DNA of 64,000 nt from Shewanella glacialipiscicola (lineage in GTDB: Bacteria > Pseudomonadota > Gammaproteobacteria > Enterobacterales > Shewanellaceae): contig NZ_JAKILU010000002.1 of the NCBI RefSeq assembly GCF_023283485.1, positions 288,942-352,941 on the forward strand. The letters are read 5' to 3'. Below the pieces are notes generated by a model. That model saw nothing but the letters and a program-made list of their open reading frames with translations, ran no database searches and had not been told where the DNA came from. This document shows, piece by piece, positions 28,037-38,079 of this stretch. A program made the translations under genes and the position numbers. Each line of letters starts with the position of its first letter. Position 1 is the stretch's first letter.

Positions 28037-28879
28037 ATGGGTCTCGAATATCAGTGTCCAACTTGCGGAGTTGCGTTAAAGCAACACAAAGCATCCCAAG
28101 GTTTTTATTGTGTAAATAAACATCACTTTGATCGGGATGAGCAAGGCTATTGGGTTTTTACTAAACCACAACGCCAAAAGCCAACTGGAGATTCGCGCGA
28201 GCAAGTGAGAGCTAAGCGTTTTCTGCTAGAATCAGGTATCTTTGCACCCTTGGTCGATAAATTGGCAGAGATAATCACTGGCTCTATCACCGCGGATGCT
28301 TGTTTATTAGATTATGAATGCGCTGAGGGTTTCTACCTACGTGCTTTAGCATCTAAGTTGGCAGAGGTCGAAAATACGCTAAATATCCAGTACGTGGGCG
28401 TAGCGGACGCAGAAAATGCCATTTTTGCTGCCGCTAAAGCACAAACCCCCGGGTTCTTGTGTTTAACCTCCTCTAAAAAATTACCGTTTGCCGATAATTG
28501 TGTCGATTTTATTACGGTCATTGATCGGCCATTAAAGGGAAAAGAGTCTGTCAGGATATTGAAAGACGATGGGACTATGTTACTGGTTATGCCTGGGCCA
28601 CGACATCTATGGCAGCTAAGAGAATATATTTATTCTGACTTGGCAGAAAAACCTTTCAAAGTAAATTTACCCTCAGCATTATCAGTGAGAAGCACTAAGC
28701 CATTGAGTTTTACCTTATCAGTTACAGGCGAGCAGGCATTAACGCTATTGGATATGGCTCCCTATGCGTGGCGTGCAACCGACAAGATGAAGCATGATAT
28801 TCAAGCCCATAACTTTGAGTCGTTAGAAATTGACTATGTATTAGTCTTAGCACATAAACATGTGAGTGAATCACTATAG
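28037..28879 (+). CDS. RlmA-like 23S rRNA (guanine-N1) methyltransferase
   Basis: The N-terminal zinc-binding region (CPTCGVALKQH, then CVNKHHFD) and the following KPQRQK...GDSREQVRAKRFLLESG segment match RlmA (RrmA), which methylates G745 of 23S rRNA in E. coli. The start ATG at 28037 has GGAG 6 bases upstream. The expected SAM-binding motif (D-x-G-C-G-E-G-Y-Y) reads DYECAEGFY here, with the central glycines replaced. The fold is likely the same, but activity is uncertain, so I give no gene symbol. Alternatively it is a diverged paralogue. Confidence 0.75.
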   Translation: MGLEYQCPTCGVALKQHKASQGFYCVNKHHFDRDEQGYWVFTKPQRQKPTGDSREQVRAKRFLLESGIFAPLVDKLAEIITGSITADACLLDYECAEGFYLRALASKLAEVENTLNIQYVGVADAENAIFAAAKAQTPGFLCLTSSKKLPFADNCVDFITVIDRPLKGKESVRILKDDGTMLLVMPGPRHLWQLREYIYSDLAEKPFKVNLPSALSVRSTKPLSFTLSVTGEQALTLLDMAPYAWRATDKMKHDIQAHNFESLEIDYVLVLAHKHVSESL

Positions 28880-29405
28880 GCGAAAAACCATAGTTGATTG
28901 GAGTAATTTTAAGATAATTCATAGGCTTAGTTTTATAGTTTTTATATGCTTTGAAAGGCGATATAACTCAAGCCTATGATTCTATTTGATGTTTTTATGT
29001 TGCTTCTGTGTTGCAATGACTGGGTGTGATGATTTTTTAACTTTAGGCCTATTTTCTCTGTGATAAATACAACCTACTTATTGCTTATTCCTCCTATATA
29101 GCCTCAATTTTTGTCAATAGTTTTTCTTTTATAAAATAATATTATTATTTTATAAAAATACATGTTTAAGGATGAGCGCGGCTAACTGTTATGAATACTT
29201 CAAAGTTCAAATGACAAGCTCAGATTAATAACGAAGATTCTAATTAAAAGATAAATTAAGAACAGTCATATAGGAACATATAAAAGTTAACGCTTATGGG
29301 ATGAATGGATTGTCCTTGAAAGATGCCTTGGGATATTGAAGCCAATTGAGTGTTTTTTTATTAGTGCATTTACAATCTTTAGTATTAATAGCTTGAATAA
29401 CAGGC
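28880..29405. other. AT-rich gap between rlmA-like gene and lpp
   Basis: No gene found in about 525 bases. Two inverted repeats stand out: TCATAGGCTT/AAGCCTATGA (28919-28928 and 28970-28979) and a perfect 14-base AT-only pair around 29127-29157. Neither is followed by a T-tract. Confidence 0.5.
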
Positions 29406-29460
29406 ATAAAAAAAGGCTTAGATTGATGTGCTTATCGCTTTCATCTTTCTTAAGCCTTTT
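29406..29460 (-). terminator. lpp terminator
   Basis: AAAAGGCTTA and TAAGCCTTTT pair across 30 bases that contain an inner GATG/CATC pairing; on the minus strand the stem ends in a run of seven T. Confidence 0.7.
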
Positions 29461-29498
29461 GTCTTAACCTACTAAATAGTAAGCTAAATTACCTATCA

Positions 29499-29765
29499 TT
29501 ACTTCTTGTAACGAGAAGCAACGTTGTCTAAACGGTCGTTTGCGCGTTTAGCTTCTGCTTGTGCGTCCATAGATGCAGCTTTAGCATCTTTAACGTCTGC
29601 AGACAGTTTGCTTTGCTCTGATTTCAGAGAGCCAACATCAGCTGACAATTGATCAACTTTGTTGCCCAGAGTTGCAACGCTTTCTTCTAGAGCAGTAGTG
29701 TTTGCGCAACCACCTAGTAGGGCAGTCATTGCTAAACCAGCAATCATCAGTACTTTTGTGTTCAT
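29499..29765 (-). CDS. lpp: Major outer-membrane (murein) lipoprotein Lpp
   Basis: An 88-residue lipoprotein with signal peptide and lipobox LLGGC (cleavage before Cys), then a heptad-repeat coiled coil rich in A, L, D and S, ending RYKK. The C-terminal lysine is the residue that L,D-transpeptidases link to peptidoglycan in E. coli Lpp (which ends RYRK). It is about ten residues longer than the E. coli form, which would give a slightly longer helix between outer membrane and cell wall. A CATAAT -10-like box lies at 29831-29836 on the minus strand. Confidence 0.93.
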   Translation of the reverse strand: MNTKVLMIAGLAMTALLGGCANTTALEESVATLGNKVDQLSADVGSLKSEQSKLSADVKDAKAASMDAQAEAKRANDRLDNVASRYKK

Positions 29766-29998
29766 TGTAAAAAATCCCTTAAAATAGGTTGGATTAGAAT
29801 GTTTCGTTACTTTGTAAGCGAAACTACCTAATTATGACATAGCTATTTTAATTTGCTACGAATATTAATGTGTTTAACCACTATAGGCAGATAATTTTTT
29901 TTTAAAAGCTTTTTTTCGAAGTGATATCAATATTTCTAATCGTAAAGAGAGCCATTCTTCACCATAAAGCGATGTGGCGATTACAAAGTTGTTACAAA

Positions 29999-31249
29999 TC
30001 ACTGGCTATTTGTTGACGATTGGGTTTGCAGTTGATGTTTAAACTGACTGACCACTTCAATTCGACGTAAATTTAATGCATTTTTTATCTCTGAACCCTG
30101 AAAACCAGCTGCAATGATAGCGGCAATATCGATATTGTTGGCAACGAAAAAGCATTGCGTTAAATACGCACCTTGCGGGTATGTATCGTTTTCAAAGCCC
30201 GTGCGTCCACGCATATCGGCAGTACAAGCTAGGATAAGTTGCTCTAAGCGTTCAGGCTTACGCCAAAAATCCGCTTTATCGAATATTTTGACGATAGTTT
30301 CCGCTCTGAGTTCGAATGCTTGATGCACATTTTGGTGTTGGTCGCTGACTAATAAAGCCAGATCGCGCATTTCGTTAGGCACTCGTAGGCGACTGCAGAG
30401 TGCTTTAATGAGCGGTAAACCTTTTTGCCCGTGGCCGTGATGTTTTGGTAACTGCTCTTTGGGGCTGAGTGCTTTACCTAAATCATGGACTAATGCGGCA
30501 AATCGAACGCTTTTGTCCTCAGTGAGAAGAGCTGCTTGAGCGAGAACCATCAGTGTATGCACACCCGTGTCGATTTCTGGATGCCATTTTTCAGGTTGAG
30601 GAATACCGAATAAAGCAAAAATCTCGGGAAATAGTACCTCCAGAGCACCGCATTGGTTCAGTACTTCAAAAAAGACTTCGGGGTGTGGTCCAGCTAAACT
30701 TTTATCCACTTCTTGCCAAACACGTTCTGCTGTTAAAGCGTTAAGCTCATCACTTTCGCTAATCTGACGCATGAGTGCCAGAGTTTCTGCGGCAATTTGA
30801 AATCCTAAGGCATGAAACCTCGCGGCAAAACGGGCGACACGTAATACCCGTAACGGATCCTCAACAAAAGCGGCTGATACGTGGCGTAATTTACGTTCTG
30901 CAAGATCTTTTATCCCGTTGAAGGGATCATGAAGAGTGCCATCTTCGTCTTGTGCTATAGCATTGATGGTAAGATCTCGGCGCAGTAAGTCTTGCTCTAA
31001 AGTCACATCAGGACTGGCGTGGCAACTAAAACCACCATACCCTAGGCCAACTTTTCGTTCGGTGCGAGCCAGTGCGTACTCCTGTTGATTTTTAGGATGT
31101 AGAAAAACAGGAAAGTCTTTACCTACTTGGCGGTAACCCAGTTGTAACATTTGTTCTGGTGTTGCACCAACGACGAGGTAATCTTTATCTTTGATTGGCA
31201 GATTGAGCAGGTTGTCACGCACTGCGCCGCCGACGAGATATATTTTCAC
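29999..31249 (-). CDS. cca: Multifunctional CCA protein (tRNA nucleotidyltransferase)
   Basis: Adds or repairs the CCA end of tRNAs. The nucleotidyltransferase domain starts [18 protein letters not shown] and contains [30 protein letters not shown] and the ERVWQE segment follow. A C-terminal HD domain ([14 protein letters not shown], with H and D) suggests the added phosphatase/phosphodiesterase activities known for the 410-420 residue form in E. coli. The gene stands alone, divergent from gspA. Confidence 0.96.
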   Translation of the reverse strand: MKIYLVGGAVRDNLLNLPIKDKDYLVVGATPEQMLQLGYRQVGKDFPVFLHPKNQQEYALARTERKVGLGYGGFSCHASPDVTLEQDLLRRDLTINAIAQDEDGTLHDPFNGIKDLAERKLRHVSAAFVEDPLRVLRVARFAARFHALGFQIAAETLALMRQISESDELNALTAERVWQEVDKSLAGPHPEVFFEVLNQCGALEVLFPEIFALFGIPQPEKWHPEIDTGVHTLMVLAQAALLTEDKSVRFAALVHDLGKALSPKEQLPKHHGHGQKGLPLIKALCSRLRVPNEMRDLALLVSDQHQNVHQAFELRAETIVKIFDKADFWRKPERLEQLILACTADMRGRTGFENDTYPQGAYLTQCFFVANNIDIAAIIAAGFQGSEIKNALNLRRIEVVSQFKHQLQTQSSTNSQ

Positions 31250-31428
31250 GGGTTTGCTTCGGCTAATGTGTCATAAACATAGCTTAACATGCTCACATTG
31301 ATGATTGGCAAAGTCGTCAGGAGATATTTGCATGCTGAGTATGTCACATCGATGTTGCGGATATTTTGACAATAACATTGGGACGCTTTAACGTGGGGCG
31401 TTATTTTTAAATTAGGATGATTGGTGGT

Positions 31429-33099
31429 ATGTACAAGGCTTTTTATGGACTCAGCGACAACCCTTTTTCAATTGCACCCAATCCCCATTATTTGTTTTTG
31501 AGTGATAGGCATCGAGAGGCATTAGCCCACTTAACTTACGGGTTAGGTGAAACGGGCGGTTTTGTGTTGCTAACAGGAGAAGTTGGCACGGGAAAAACAA
31601 CAGTATCTCGCTGTTTGCTTGGGCAATTACCCGACAATACCGATACCGCATTTATTCTTAATCCGTCGCTAACAGAGCTCGAGTTACTCGCAACTCTCTG
31701 TGATGAACTGAAGATTACCTACGGCGATAACCCCACACTCAAGCAATTGATCGATCACTTGAGCCGATTTCTATTGGCCAATCACAGTAAAGGCCGCAAC
31801 ACGGTATTAATTATTGATGAGGCGCAGCATTTACGCCCCGAGGTATTAGAGCAACTGCGACTGCTTACCAATCTTGAAACCGATACTAAAAAATTACTGC
31901 AAGTTATCTTGATTGGCCAGCCAGAGTTACAGTTGTTATTAAAGCGCCAAGAGTTGCGTCAATTAGCGCAACGTATTACTGCGCGTTACCATTTATTACC
32001 GCTAAATGAAGATGAAATAGGGCTTTATGTCTTACATCGCTTGCAAGTCGCGGGGCGATTTGAGCCGCTGTTTACTGGAAAAGCTATTAAGGTTTTGCAA
32101 AAGTACAGTGGTGGCATACCTCGACTAATTAACCTTTTATGTGAGCGGGCCTTGATGGCCGGCTATGCGCAGTCACGCTTGCCAATTGACCATCATATGG
32201 TGAGACAAGCTGCGGTAGAAGTATTAGGTGAAGCTGAGCCTACTCAACATCAATATCTGTGGCCGGCAGCGACTGTGATTGTGCTGCTTATAGCTTTTGG
32301 CGTTTCTTATTGGCTATTGACTGATAAGCCCGCAAATTCAGCGACTAATTTAGTCTCTCAACCTATGCCAGATCCTATCGAAATGAACCCTCAAGAACTC
32401 AATACAACCGCGCCCCCCCCTAGGGTGGAGCCTACTAATCACTCAAGTGCTGAGCTGTCTCAGGCGCCAGGTGCAACCCCTAATCAACGCTTGCTCAATG
32501 AGGCAATTAATCAAAGTCGCAATATCGATACCGCTTTTGCGGGGCTATTTGGTCTGTGGGGAAAAGTGCCCTATAAAGGCTTAACCGCCTGTCAATCAGC
32601 AGTTGAGCAAGGATTAGCATGCTATCAACAGCAAGGTAATTGGATGTCTCTCACCCGACTTAATTACCCTGCTGTGGTTTATTTAGTCGATGACAATCAG
32701 CAAGATTTTTATGGCGCAGTGATCGCGATAGATGGTGATCAACTACTTATGCAATTAGGAGAGCAACAGCTTTGGGTTGATAAGGCTTGGTTTAATCAAC
32801 ATTTTAGTGGCACCTTCGAAATACTATGGCAAGCCCCTAATTTACCTATGATGGATATTAGTCAAAAATCGAGTCCTGGACAATTGCAATGGCTAGAAAA
32901 TGCCTTAGCCCAGGTAAACAACCGTAATGCACGCAGAGTTAACCAATTTGATGTGCAATTAGAAAATGATCTTAAAGCTTTCCAAAGTCAGCATGGATTA
33001 AAAGCCGACGGTATTGCAGGGAATCAAACATTAGTGAGATTAAATTTGTATTTAAGTCAGCAAGGGCCGCGTTTAACGGATAATGGGGCAAGTCGCTAA
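31429..33099 (+). CDS. gspA: ExeA/GspA-like AAA ATPase with peptidoglycan-binding domain
   Basis: An inner-membrane ATPase that, with GspB, helps the type II secretion secretin assemble through the cell wall. It has Walker A GEVGTGKTT at residues 50-58, Walker B (TVLIIDEAQHL), a single transmembrane helix near residues 275-297, and a C-terminal peptidoglycan-binding-1 domain (FQSQHGLKADGIAGNQTL). I chose MYKAFYGL at 31429 by family; ATG 31417 adds four residues. The stop overlaps the start of gspB (TAATG). No other type II secretion gene is nearby. Confidence 0.88.
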   Translation: MYKAFYGLSDNPFSIAPNPHYLFLSDRHREALAHLTYGLGETGGFVLLTGEVGTGKTTVSRCLLGQLPDNTDTAFILNPSLTELELLATLCDELKITYGDNPTLKQLIDHLSRFLLANHSKGRNTVLIIDEAQHLRPEVLEQLRLLTNLETDTKKLLQVILIGQPELQLLLKRQELRQLAQRITARYHLLPLNEDEIGLYVLHRLQVAGRFEPLFTGKAIKVLQKYSGGIPRLINLLCERALMAGYAQSRLPIDHHMVRQAAVEVLGEAEPTQHQYLWPAATVIVLLIAFGVSYWLLTDKPANSATNLVSQPMPDPIEMNPQELNTTAPPPRVEPTNHSSAELSQAPGATPNQRLLNEAINQSRNIDTAFAGLFGLWGKVPYKGLTACQSAVEQGLACYQQQGNWMSLTRLNYPAVVYLVDDNQQDFYGAVIAIDGDQLLMQLGEQQLWVDKAWFNQHFSGTFEILWQAPNLPMMDISQKSSPGQLQWLENALAQVNNRNARRVNQFDVQLENDLKAFQSQHGLKADGIAGNQTLVRLNLYLSQQGPRLTDNGASR

Positions 33100-34157
33100 T
33101 GTCCATATTACTTGATGCCGTTATCCGTAATAAACAACAGCAACAATCGCAGCTTCCCGATGCCGTGATGACGCCAAGGGCGAATTATCCGCAGCCACGT
33201 AAAAATACGTTACCCATAGGCAACATTTCTTTATTGGTACTCGCACTTGCCGCCGGAGTTGGCGCGGCTTGGGGATTAAACCTGTGGAATCAAGCTCGAC
33301 AGACTCCAACGGAATCGACTGCAAGTCGCTTAATGATAAATCCATTATCATCAACATCATTGACAGCGATAAAAAATGAGCCTCAGCAGGCTGTGGAAAC
33401 TGACGATCAATTACAAGCGCAATCTAGTGCCGCTTCAGGTGTTCGCTTTGCTGGGAAAGTGGCGCTTCCTCGGGCACAGACGTTACCTGAGCTAACCGCC
33501 ATACCGCAATTTCAATCTGGGGTAGTAGTATCAAATGCGCCTCAGGTTGATGCCGCCAATGTAAATACTCAGGCTGTTAGTGCAAGCGATGCCAGTTACA
33601 CTGACTACATGTCGACGTCAGCTCAAGTAGATGCTGAAAATAGTGAAACGATGGCTGCAGACACTCAAACCTTACCCGTTGATGCATCGCAAACCATGGT
33701 GTTAGGTGCCAACGCTAATGGAGCCGGTTTAGCAAGTCTTGAGGCTCTACGCCAGCAAGTGAGCGCCGCAGCGGAAGATATTGGCTTAGAAACTAACAAA
33801 AGTCGTGATGAAGATAACTTAGTGGCGACGTTTCAAAGTGCATTAAAAGAAGTGGAATATACTAATGCTGCAGCAACTCCTGTTACAGAAGCTAAATTAG
33901 ATCCTATTCCTAGAACTGCTGTGGATGATATTCCTAAATATGGTCAATTACCTGCAGGATTACAGCTGCAAGTCCCTGAATTTAATATTGTTGCCCATGT
34001 TTACTCTACTGATTCAAGCCAACGATGGTTAAATGTCGATGGCGCTGAGTTACAAGAAGGGGATTTGATCGCGGGAAAATTAAAGATTATCGCCATTCGT
34101 CCACGAGATATTGTGTTAGATATCCAAGGTACCCAGTTTAAGGTGCCTGCGATTTAG
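33099..34157 (+). CDS. gspB: GspB/ExeB-like secretion accessory protein
   Basis: A 352-residue protein with an N-terminal cytoplasmic tail (SILLDAVIRNKQQQQ), one transmembrane helix (residues 42-60), a long low-complexity periplasmic linker rich in A, Q, S and T, and a C-terminal GspB domain (LQVPEFNIVAHVYSTD, then GDLIAGKLKIIAIRPRDIVL). It forms a complex with GspA. Start and stop overlap with gspA shows coupled translation. Confidence 0.85.
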   Translation: MSILLDAVIRNKQQQQSQLPDAVMTPRANYPQPRKNTLPIGNISLLVLALAAGVGAAWGLNLWNQARQTPTESTASRLMINPLSSTSLTAIKNEPQQAVETDDQLQAQSSAASGVRFAGKVALPRAQTLPELTAIPQFQSGVVVSNAPQVDAANVNTQAVSASDASYTDYMSTSAQVDAENSETMAADTQTLPVDASQTMVLGANANGAGLASLEALRQQVSAAAEDIGLETNKSRDEDNLVATFQSALKEVEYTNAAATPVTEAKLDPIPRTAVDDIPKYGQLPAGLQLQVPEFNIVAHVYSTDSSQRWLNVDGAELQEGDLIAGKLKIIAIRPRDIVLDIQGTQFKVPAI

Positions 34158-34229
34158 CCAAAGGATAATAATGTCTATATGAATCATGCCCATCCGTAAT
34201 AGTAATGCGATAACTTGCAGCATCAAATC

Positions 34230-35252
34230 CTAGAAATAAAAAACTGGAGGTAAGGTGTCTAACGGCCATCTTGGCTGACCTTTAACCGTTAAATCTTCAT
34301 GCTGCCCCGCTTTTAAACGTTGTAATCCCGCAAAGGCAATCATGGCGCCATTATCGGTACAAAACTCTCCACGAGGATAAAACACTTGCCCACCCAGCGA
34401 ACTCATCATTTCAGCTAAAGTTTTCCTTAGGCGAGTATTTGCACTTACGCCTCCAGCGATAACGAGGCGGTTATAACCCGTTTGTTTCAGCGCGCGGCGA
34501 CACTTAATGGCAAGCGTATCAACCACAGCCTCTTCAAAGGCGCGGGCAATATTGGCACGCGTCTGCTCATCATCTGGCTCTGCAGCAATGGTATTGGCGG
34601 TAAAGGTTTTTAAGCCTGAGAAGCTAAAATTAAGCCCTGGTTTATCAGTCATTGGACGTGGAAATTTATAACCTGCTGGTAAGCCTTTAGCGGCAAGCTT
34701 GGCTAAACGGGGGCCACCGGGATAATCTAGTCCCATTAACTTAGCCGTTTTATCAAACGCCTCACCCGCAGCATCATCAACGGACTCGCCTAGCACTTCA
34801 TAGCGGCCAATACCATCAACTTTAACCAACATAGAGTGGCCGCCGGAGACTAATAAAGCCACAAAAGGAAACTCAGGCGCATTCTCCTCGAGCATAGGTG
34901 CTAGTAGGTGCCCTTCCATGTGGTGCACACCAATAGCAGGCTTATCCCACGCAAAAGCGAGAGAGCGTCCAACACAAGCGCCAACAAGCAAGGCCCCAAT
35001 AAGGCCAGGTCCTTTGGTGTAGGCAATCCCATCGAGTTCAGCTATTTCAGTATTCGCATCTTTCAGCGCTTGACGGATAAGCGGCACAATTTTACGTACA
35101 TGGTCACGTGACGCCAGCTCTGGCACCACACCGCCATAGTCCGCATGCAACTTAACTTGGCTGTATAACGTGTGGGATAACAAGCCTAGCTCATCGTCAT
35201 AAACGGCAATACCTGTCTCGTCACAAGATGTTTCAATACCTAGAACCCGCAT
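34230..35252 (-). CDS. tsaD: tRNA N6-threonylcarbamoyladenosine transferase TsaD
   Basis: Transfers the threonylcarbamoyl group to A37 of tRNAs that read ANN codons. The N-terminus [18 protein letters not shown], the metal-binding HHMEGH and the [10 protein letters not shown] block identify it. At 340 residues it matches the universal family. It is divergent from rpsU, the arrangement seen around the macromolecular synthesis operon in E. coli. Confidence 0.97.
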   Translation of the reverse strand: MRVLGIETSCDETGIAVYDDELGLLSHTLYSQVKLHADYGGVVPELASRDHVRKIVPLIRQALKDANTEIAELDGIAYTKGPGLIGALLVGACVGRSLAFAWDKPAIGVHHMEGHLLAPMLEENAPEFPFVALLVSGGHSMLVKVDGIGRYEVLGESVDDAAGEAFDKTAKLMGLDYPGGPRLAKLAAKGLPAGYKFPRPMTDKPGLNFSFSGLKTFTANTIAAEPDDEQTRANIARAFEEAVVDTLAIKCRRALKQTGYNRLVIAGGVSANTRLRKTLAEMMSSLGGQVFYPRGEFCTDNGAMIAFAGLQRLKAGQHEDLTVKGQPRWPLDTLPPVFYF

Positions 35253-35367
35253 GATGTCTCATCAATTGTCTAATTAAGGGCGCTAATTCTACCTGTAAGT
35301 GCTATATTACTCCAGCAGCACAAACCATTATTGAACCCGCTATAGTGGCAGTTCCCGGTTTTAGGGC

Positions 35368-35395
35368 TTTACAAGCCTAGGTGTCTCGGTATAAA
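35368..35395 (+). promoter_or_regulatory. Candidate promoter of the rpsU-dnaG-rpoD operon
   Basis: TTTACA, 16 bases, TATAAA, followed by a C-rich start region. It lies about 75 bases before rpsU. Confidence 0.55.
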
Positions 35396-35470
35396 ATTCC
35401 GCACCATTTTAAATAGACTTGGTTCGATCCAATTGAACCAGAACAACCTACACCTAAGGGGTGATGGCGT

Positions 35471-35686
35471 ATGCCAATTATTAAAGTACGTGAAAACGAA
35501 CCATTCGACGTAGCTCTACGTCGTTTCAAGCGCTCTTGTGAAAAAGCTGGTATTTTAGCCGACGTGCGTGCTCGTGAGTTTTACGAGAAGCCAACTACTG
35601 CACGTAAGCGCGCAAAAGCAGCTGCAGTTAAACGTTTAGCTAAGAAGCTTTCTCGCGAAAACGCACGTCGCGTACGTTTATATTAA
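35471..35686 (+). CDS. rpsU: 30S ribosomal protein S21
   Basis: A 71-residue very basic protein, with the S21 sequence pattern [20 protein letters not shown] and an arginine/lysine-rich tail. It binds the 30S platform and helps mRNA start-site recognition. The gene opens the macromolecular synthesis operon and is followed 6 bases later by yqeY. AAGGGGTGATG-like sequence just before the ATG provides a strong ribosome binding site. Confidence 0.98.
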   Translation: MPIIKVRENEPFDVALRRFKRSCEKAGILADVRAREFYEKPTTARKRAKAAAVKRLAKKLSRENARRVRLY

Positions 35687-35692
35687 TCTCAT

Positions 35693-36136
35693 ATGAGCCT
35701 AATTGATCAGCTAAAAGACCATATGAAGCAGGCCATGTTCGCCAAAGAGAAGGTGCGCTTGAGTGCTATTCGTATGGCATTGGCCGCCATCAAACAGATT
35801 GAAGTGGATACCCGCGAATCTCTGACTGATGAACAGGTCATAGCGGTCTTAACCAAAATGGTGAAACAACGTCGTGATTCGATTGCTCAATTTGAAGCAG
35901 CCGGTCGCAACGATTTGGCCGACGTGGAAGCAGCAGAGATTCAAGTTATTGAAGCTTTCCTGCCTACCCCTCTTAGCGAGGCGGAAATCACGGCGCTCAT
36001 CGATGCAACTATTCTAGAAATAGGCGCATCCACTATGGCGGATATGGGCAAAGTAATGGGAGCATTGAAATCTAAAGTGCAAGGACGTGCAGACATGGGC
36101 GCTATTGGCGCTATGATCCGTGCTAAATTGCAATAA
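35693..36136 (+). CDS. yqeY: GatB/YqeY-domain protein
   Basis: A 147-residue helical protein related to the C-terminal tRNA-binding domain of GatB, with LIDQLKDHMKQAMFAKEK at the start and SKVQGRADMGAIGAMI near the end. Its exact role is unsettled; it lies between rpsU and dnaG in many proteobacteria other than the Enterobacteriaceae. It follows rpsU by 6 bases and is separated from dnaG by a terminator-like hairpin. Confidence 0.9.
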   Translation: MSLIDQLKDHMKQAMFAKEKVRLSAIRMALAAIKQIEVDTRESLTDEQVIAVLTKMVKQRRDSIAQFEAAGRNDLADVEAAEIQVIEAFLPTPLSEAEITALIDATILEIGASTMADMGKVMGALKSKVQGRADMGAIGAMIRAKLQ

Positions 36137-36154
36137 TTAGCGTTTCACTGTATG

Positions 36155-36187
36155 AACAAGCCGTGCCTATGCGCGGCTTGTTTGTTT
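36155..36187 (+). terminator. Intra-operon hairpin before dnaG
   Basis: A 12-bp stem AACAAGCCGTGC/GCGCGGCTTGTT (one G-T pair), loop CTAT, followed by TGTTTAAA. The short T-run fits a partial terminator, which would lower dnaG and rpoD expression below that of rpsU. Confidence 0.65.
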
Positions 36188-36219
36188 AAATTCGCGCAAG
36201 GCGGGATTTTAAGCATTCA

Positions 36220-37944
36220 ATGGCAATACCTCGTGATTTTATCAATGAGCTAATCGCTCGCACTGACATCGTCGAACTTATCGATCGTAAAGTGCCCTTG
36301 AAAAAGGCGGGTAAGAACTACTCGGCTTGTTGTCCTTTTCATAGCGAAAAATCACCTTCGTTTACCGTCAGCCATGATAAACAGTTTTATCATTGCTTTG
36401 GCTGCGGTGCTCACGGTAACGCCATCGATTTTGTGATGGAGTATGACCGACTCGATTTTATTGATGCCATTGAAGATCTGGCGGGCCAGCTTGGATTAGA
36501 GGTTCCTAGAGAACAAGGCACAGGCAAGCGACATGACGACGGCTTAAGTCGTGATTTATATCAACTCATGGAAGAAGCTTGTCTTTACTTTCAAAACCAA
36601 CTTAGACAACACCAAGATAAACAAAAGGTTATCGATTACCTTACTTATCGTGACTTATCCGATGAGGTAATAGAGCATTTTGGTATCGGTTTTGCGCCAG
36701 ACGGTTGGGATGGCTTACTAAGCCGCTATCGTCAAAATCAAGATGCGCAGGACAAACTACTGACTGCCGGTATGTTAATTAGCAACGACAGTGGTAAACG
36801 TTACGACCGTTTTCGTGACCGCCTTATGTTTCCTATCCGCGATAGACGCGGACGAGTGATTGGCTTTGGTGGAAGAGTTTTAGGTGATGGCACACCCAAA
36901 TACTTGAATTCTCCAGAAACGCCCATATTTCATAAGGGCAATGAGCTTTACGGTCTGTATGAACTAAAGCAACGCCATCGCGATCCTGACAAAGTGTTGA
37001 TCGTCGAAGGCTATATGGATGTGGTCGCACTGGCGCAATTTGGCGTCGATTATGCCGTAGCCTCTTTAGGTACATCGACTACTGCTGAACAATTTCAGCT
37101 ATTACTGCGTAGTGCTAAAGAAGTGGTTTGTTGTTACGACGGCGACCGAGCGGGTACAGAAGCGGCTTGGCGCGCCTTAGAAACGGCATTGCCATTATTA
37201 AAGCCGGGCGATCAAGTGCGATTTATGTTTCTGCCTCAGGGTGAAGATCCTGATTCTATGGTGCGTAAAATTGGTAAAGAGGCCTTTGAAGTTTTAATGG
37301 GTTCTGCCATTGCGCTACCTGAGTTTTTATTTGACACATTAGCCACCAAATACGGTACGGATAAAGGCAACTTAGCGAAACAAGCTTTTATCTTAATTGA
37401 AAAAATTCAAGACACTGTACTGCAAAATTTATTGCTTGAGAATTTAGCTCACAAGCTTGGAATGAACAGCTCAGAAGATATGAAAAAGAAGCTAGGCTTT
37501 AGCGTTAAACAAGCTAAGCCAATAGCAAATAGAGGATTAAAAGGACGTGGTACACCATTGCGACTTGCCATCGCATTACTCGTACAACATCCTAAACTGG
37601 GATTGGGTTTATCCCCACAGCCCGCACTAGCCCACTTGCAGATGCCAGGCATAGAATTGCTGCCACTGTTATTGGAGATGACTCGAGAGCAAGAGTTAAA
37701 CAGCGCACAACTACTTGAAAAATTCAGGGAACACTCCCACAGCGGAGCTCTGCATAAATTAGCCCAATGGGACCATCAAGTGGCGGATGAAAACCTGCTC
37801 GAAAAGTTTAAACAAACCCTGGTTTGGTTGAACAATCAATATATTGAACAACGATATCAGGAATTGAGTCTTAAACAGACTCATACTAAAGAAGAGAAGA
37901 TACAGCTCTCGAAGCTGATCTCAGTCATGAAAGGGTTAAACTGA
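36220..37944 (+). CDS. dnaG: DNA primase
   Basis: Makes RNA primers at the replication fork. It has the N-terminal CHC2-type zinc domain (CCPFHSEKSPSF, then FHCFGCGAHG-like YHCFGCGAHG), the Toprim catalytic core (VLIVEGYMDVVALAQFG, CYDGDRAGTEAAWRALE) and a C-terminal DnaB-binding region. The length is 574 residues, close to E. coli's 581. It sits third in the operon and ends 135 bases before rpoD. Confidence 0.97.
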   Translation: MAIPRDFINELIARTDIVELIDRKVPLKKAGKNYSACCPFHSEKSPSFTVSHDKQFYHCFGCGAHGNAIDFVMEYDRLDFIDAIEDLAGQLGLEVPREQGTGKRHDDGLSRDLYQLMEEACLYFQNQLRQHQDKQKVIDYLTYRDLSDEVIEHFGIGFAPDGWDGLLSRYRQNQDAQDKLLTAGMLISNDSGKRYDRFRDRLMFPIRDRRGRVIGFGGRVLGDGTPKYLNSPETPIFHKGNELYGLYELKQRHRDPDKVLIVEGYMDVVALAQFGVDYAVASLGTSTTAEQFQLLLRSAKEVVCCYDGDRAGTEAAWRALETALPLLKPGDQVRFMFLPQGEDPDSMVRKIGKEAFEVLMGSAIALPEFLFDTLATKYGTDKGNLAKQAFILIEKIQDTVLQNLLLENLAHKLGMNSSEDMKKKLGFSVKQAKPIANRGLKGRGTPLRLAIALLVQHPKLGLGLSPQPALAHLQMPGIELLPLLLEMTREQELNSAQLLEKFREHSHSGALHKLAQWDHQVADENLLEKFKQTLVWLNNQYIEQRYQELSLKQTHTKEEKIQLSKLISVMKGLN

Positions 37945-38079
37945 GGCAAAAATGTCCTCATTCACTATCCTCGTGACTAGCACAGATATGTGCACGCGGC
38001 TATAATTGACGATTTGCGCGGCATTGAGCTTACGCTCTGTGTCCGTCGTTGTAACAGTTTCCCAACTTGGATGATATCT

